This document shows positions 23,386 through 23,430 of a DNA stretch of 23,430 nucleotides, in pieces. Origin of the DNA: Candidatus Zixiibacteriota bacterium (lineage in GTDB: Bacteria > Zixibacteria > MSB-5A5 > GN15 > PGXB01); assembly GCA_900498245.1 (NCBI GenBank), contig LS998015.1, forward strand, positions 2,155,892 through 2,179,321, written 5' to 3'. How positions within the stretch are numbered: position 1 is the stretch's first letter; every line of letters starts with the position of its first letter. Below the pieces are notes generated by a model. It searched no databases. It saw only the letters and a program-made list of their open reading frames with translations, and was not told the DNA's origin. The position numbers and the translations under genes were made by a program.

Positions 23386-23430
23386 CTACGCGATCACTTC
23401 CGAGATAACTCCGGCGCCGACCGTCCGACC
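23386..23430 (-). CDS. tuf: Elongation factor Tu, last 14 codons
   Basis: The minus-strand frame entering from the right edge reads [14 protein letters not shown] and then TAG (23388-23386). This is the conserved C-terminus of EF-Tu, which brings aminoacyl-tRNA to the ribosome. Its place directly before rpsJ is the common str-S10 junction. Only the end is in the window. Confidence 0.93.
   Translation of the reverse strand, partial: GRTVGAGVISEVIA

Overview
The window is a Gram-negative bacterial chromosome segment read almost wholly from the minus strand. No mobile element, CRISPR array, rRNA gene or real plus-strand gene was found. The organism makes beta-barrel outer membrane proteins: the barrel at 211-1590 has a signal peptide, a PorV/FadL-type N-terminus and a C-terminal Phe. 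Moderate GC, a Bacillus-like Cys3Asp zinc site in Adk, all-zinc ('C+') r-protein versions and frequent TTG starts point to a lineage near the FCB superphylum, for example Zixibacteria or a similar uncultured group. That placement is inference and was not tested by phylogeny.

Right part (23430 down to 7592): an intact, uninterrupted tuf-S10-spc-alpha super-operon. The order is tuf(3' end)-rpsJ-rplC-rplD-rplW-rplB-rpsS-rplV-rpsC-rplP-rpmC-rpsQ-rplN-rplX-rplE-rpsN-rpsH-rplF-rplR-rpsE-rpmD-rplO-secY-adk-map-infA-rpmJ-rpsM-rpsK-rpsD-rpoA-rplQ. It ends at a strong intrinsic terminator (7592-7623). Genes are tightly packed with coupled overlaps: ATGA at rplD/rplW, TAATG at rpmD/rplO and TGATG at secY/adk. 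rpmJ (38 codons, 10671-10787) is included. Several r-proteins carry unusual tails: S3 (about 100 residues, Arg/Gly-rich), L22 (about 60, Lys/Glu-rich), L17 (about 50, Lys/Glu-rich) and L29 (about 25).

Left part (7590 down to 1): a mixed housekeeping region starting at a good sigma70-type promoter (7559-7587) only a few bases past the terminator. It encodes a small membrane protein, then plsY and gpsA (phosphatidic acid synthesis), a MerR-type regulator, tRNA-Pro(GGG), a GT2 glycosyltransferase, surE, tRNA-Pro(CGG) with its own promoter, a LOG-like Rossmann protein, acylphosphatase, apt, tRNA-Arg(CCT), the outer membrane barrel with its own promoter (1671-1699), and the 5' end of a further gene. 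Three tRNA genes are threaded singly between protein genes.

There is no clear new defence, mobile or biosynthetic system here. The best leads are the tails on several ribosomal proteins that surround the polypeptide exit tunnel (L17, L22, L29, plus a zinc-ribbon L24), the Arg/Gly-rich tail of S3, and the many TTG/GTG starts backed by strong Shine-Dalgarno sequences in highly expressed genes. The longest stretches without a protein gene are 102-210, 1591-1839 (which includes the tRNA-Arg) and 7453-7646. None exceeds 300 bases, and their contents are listed.
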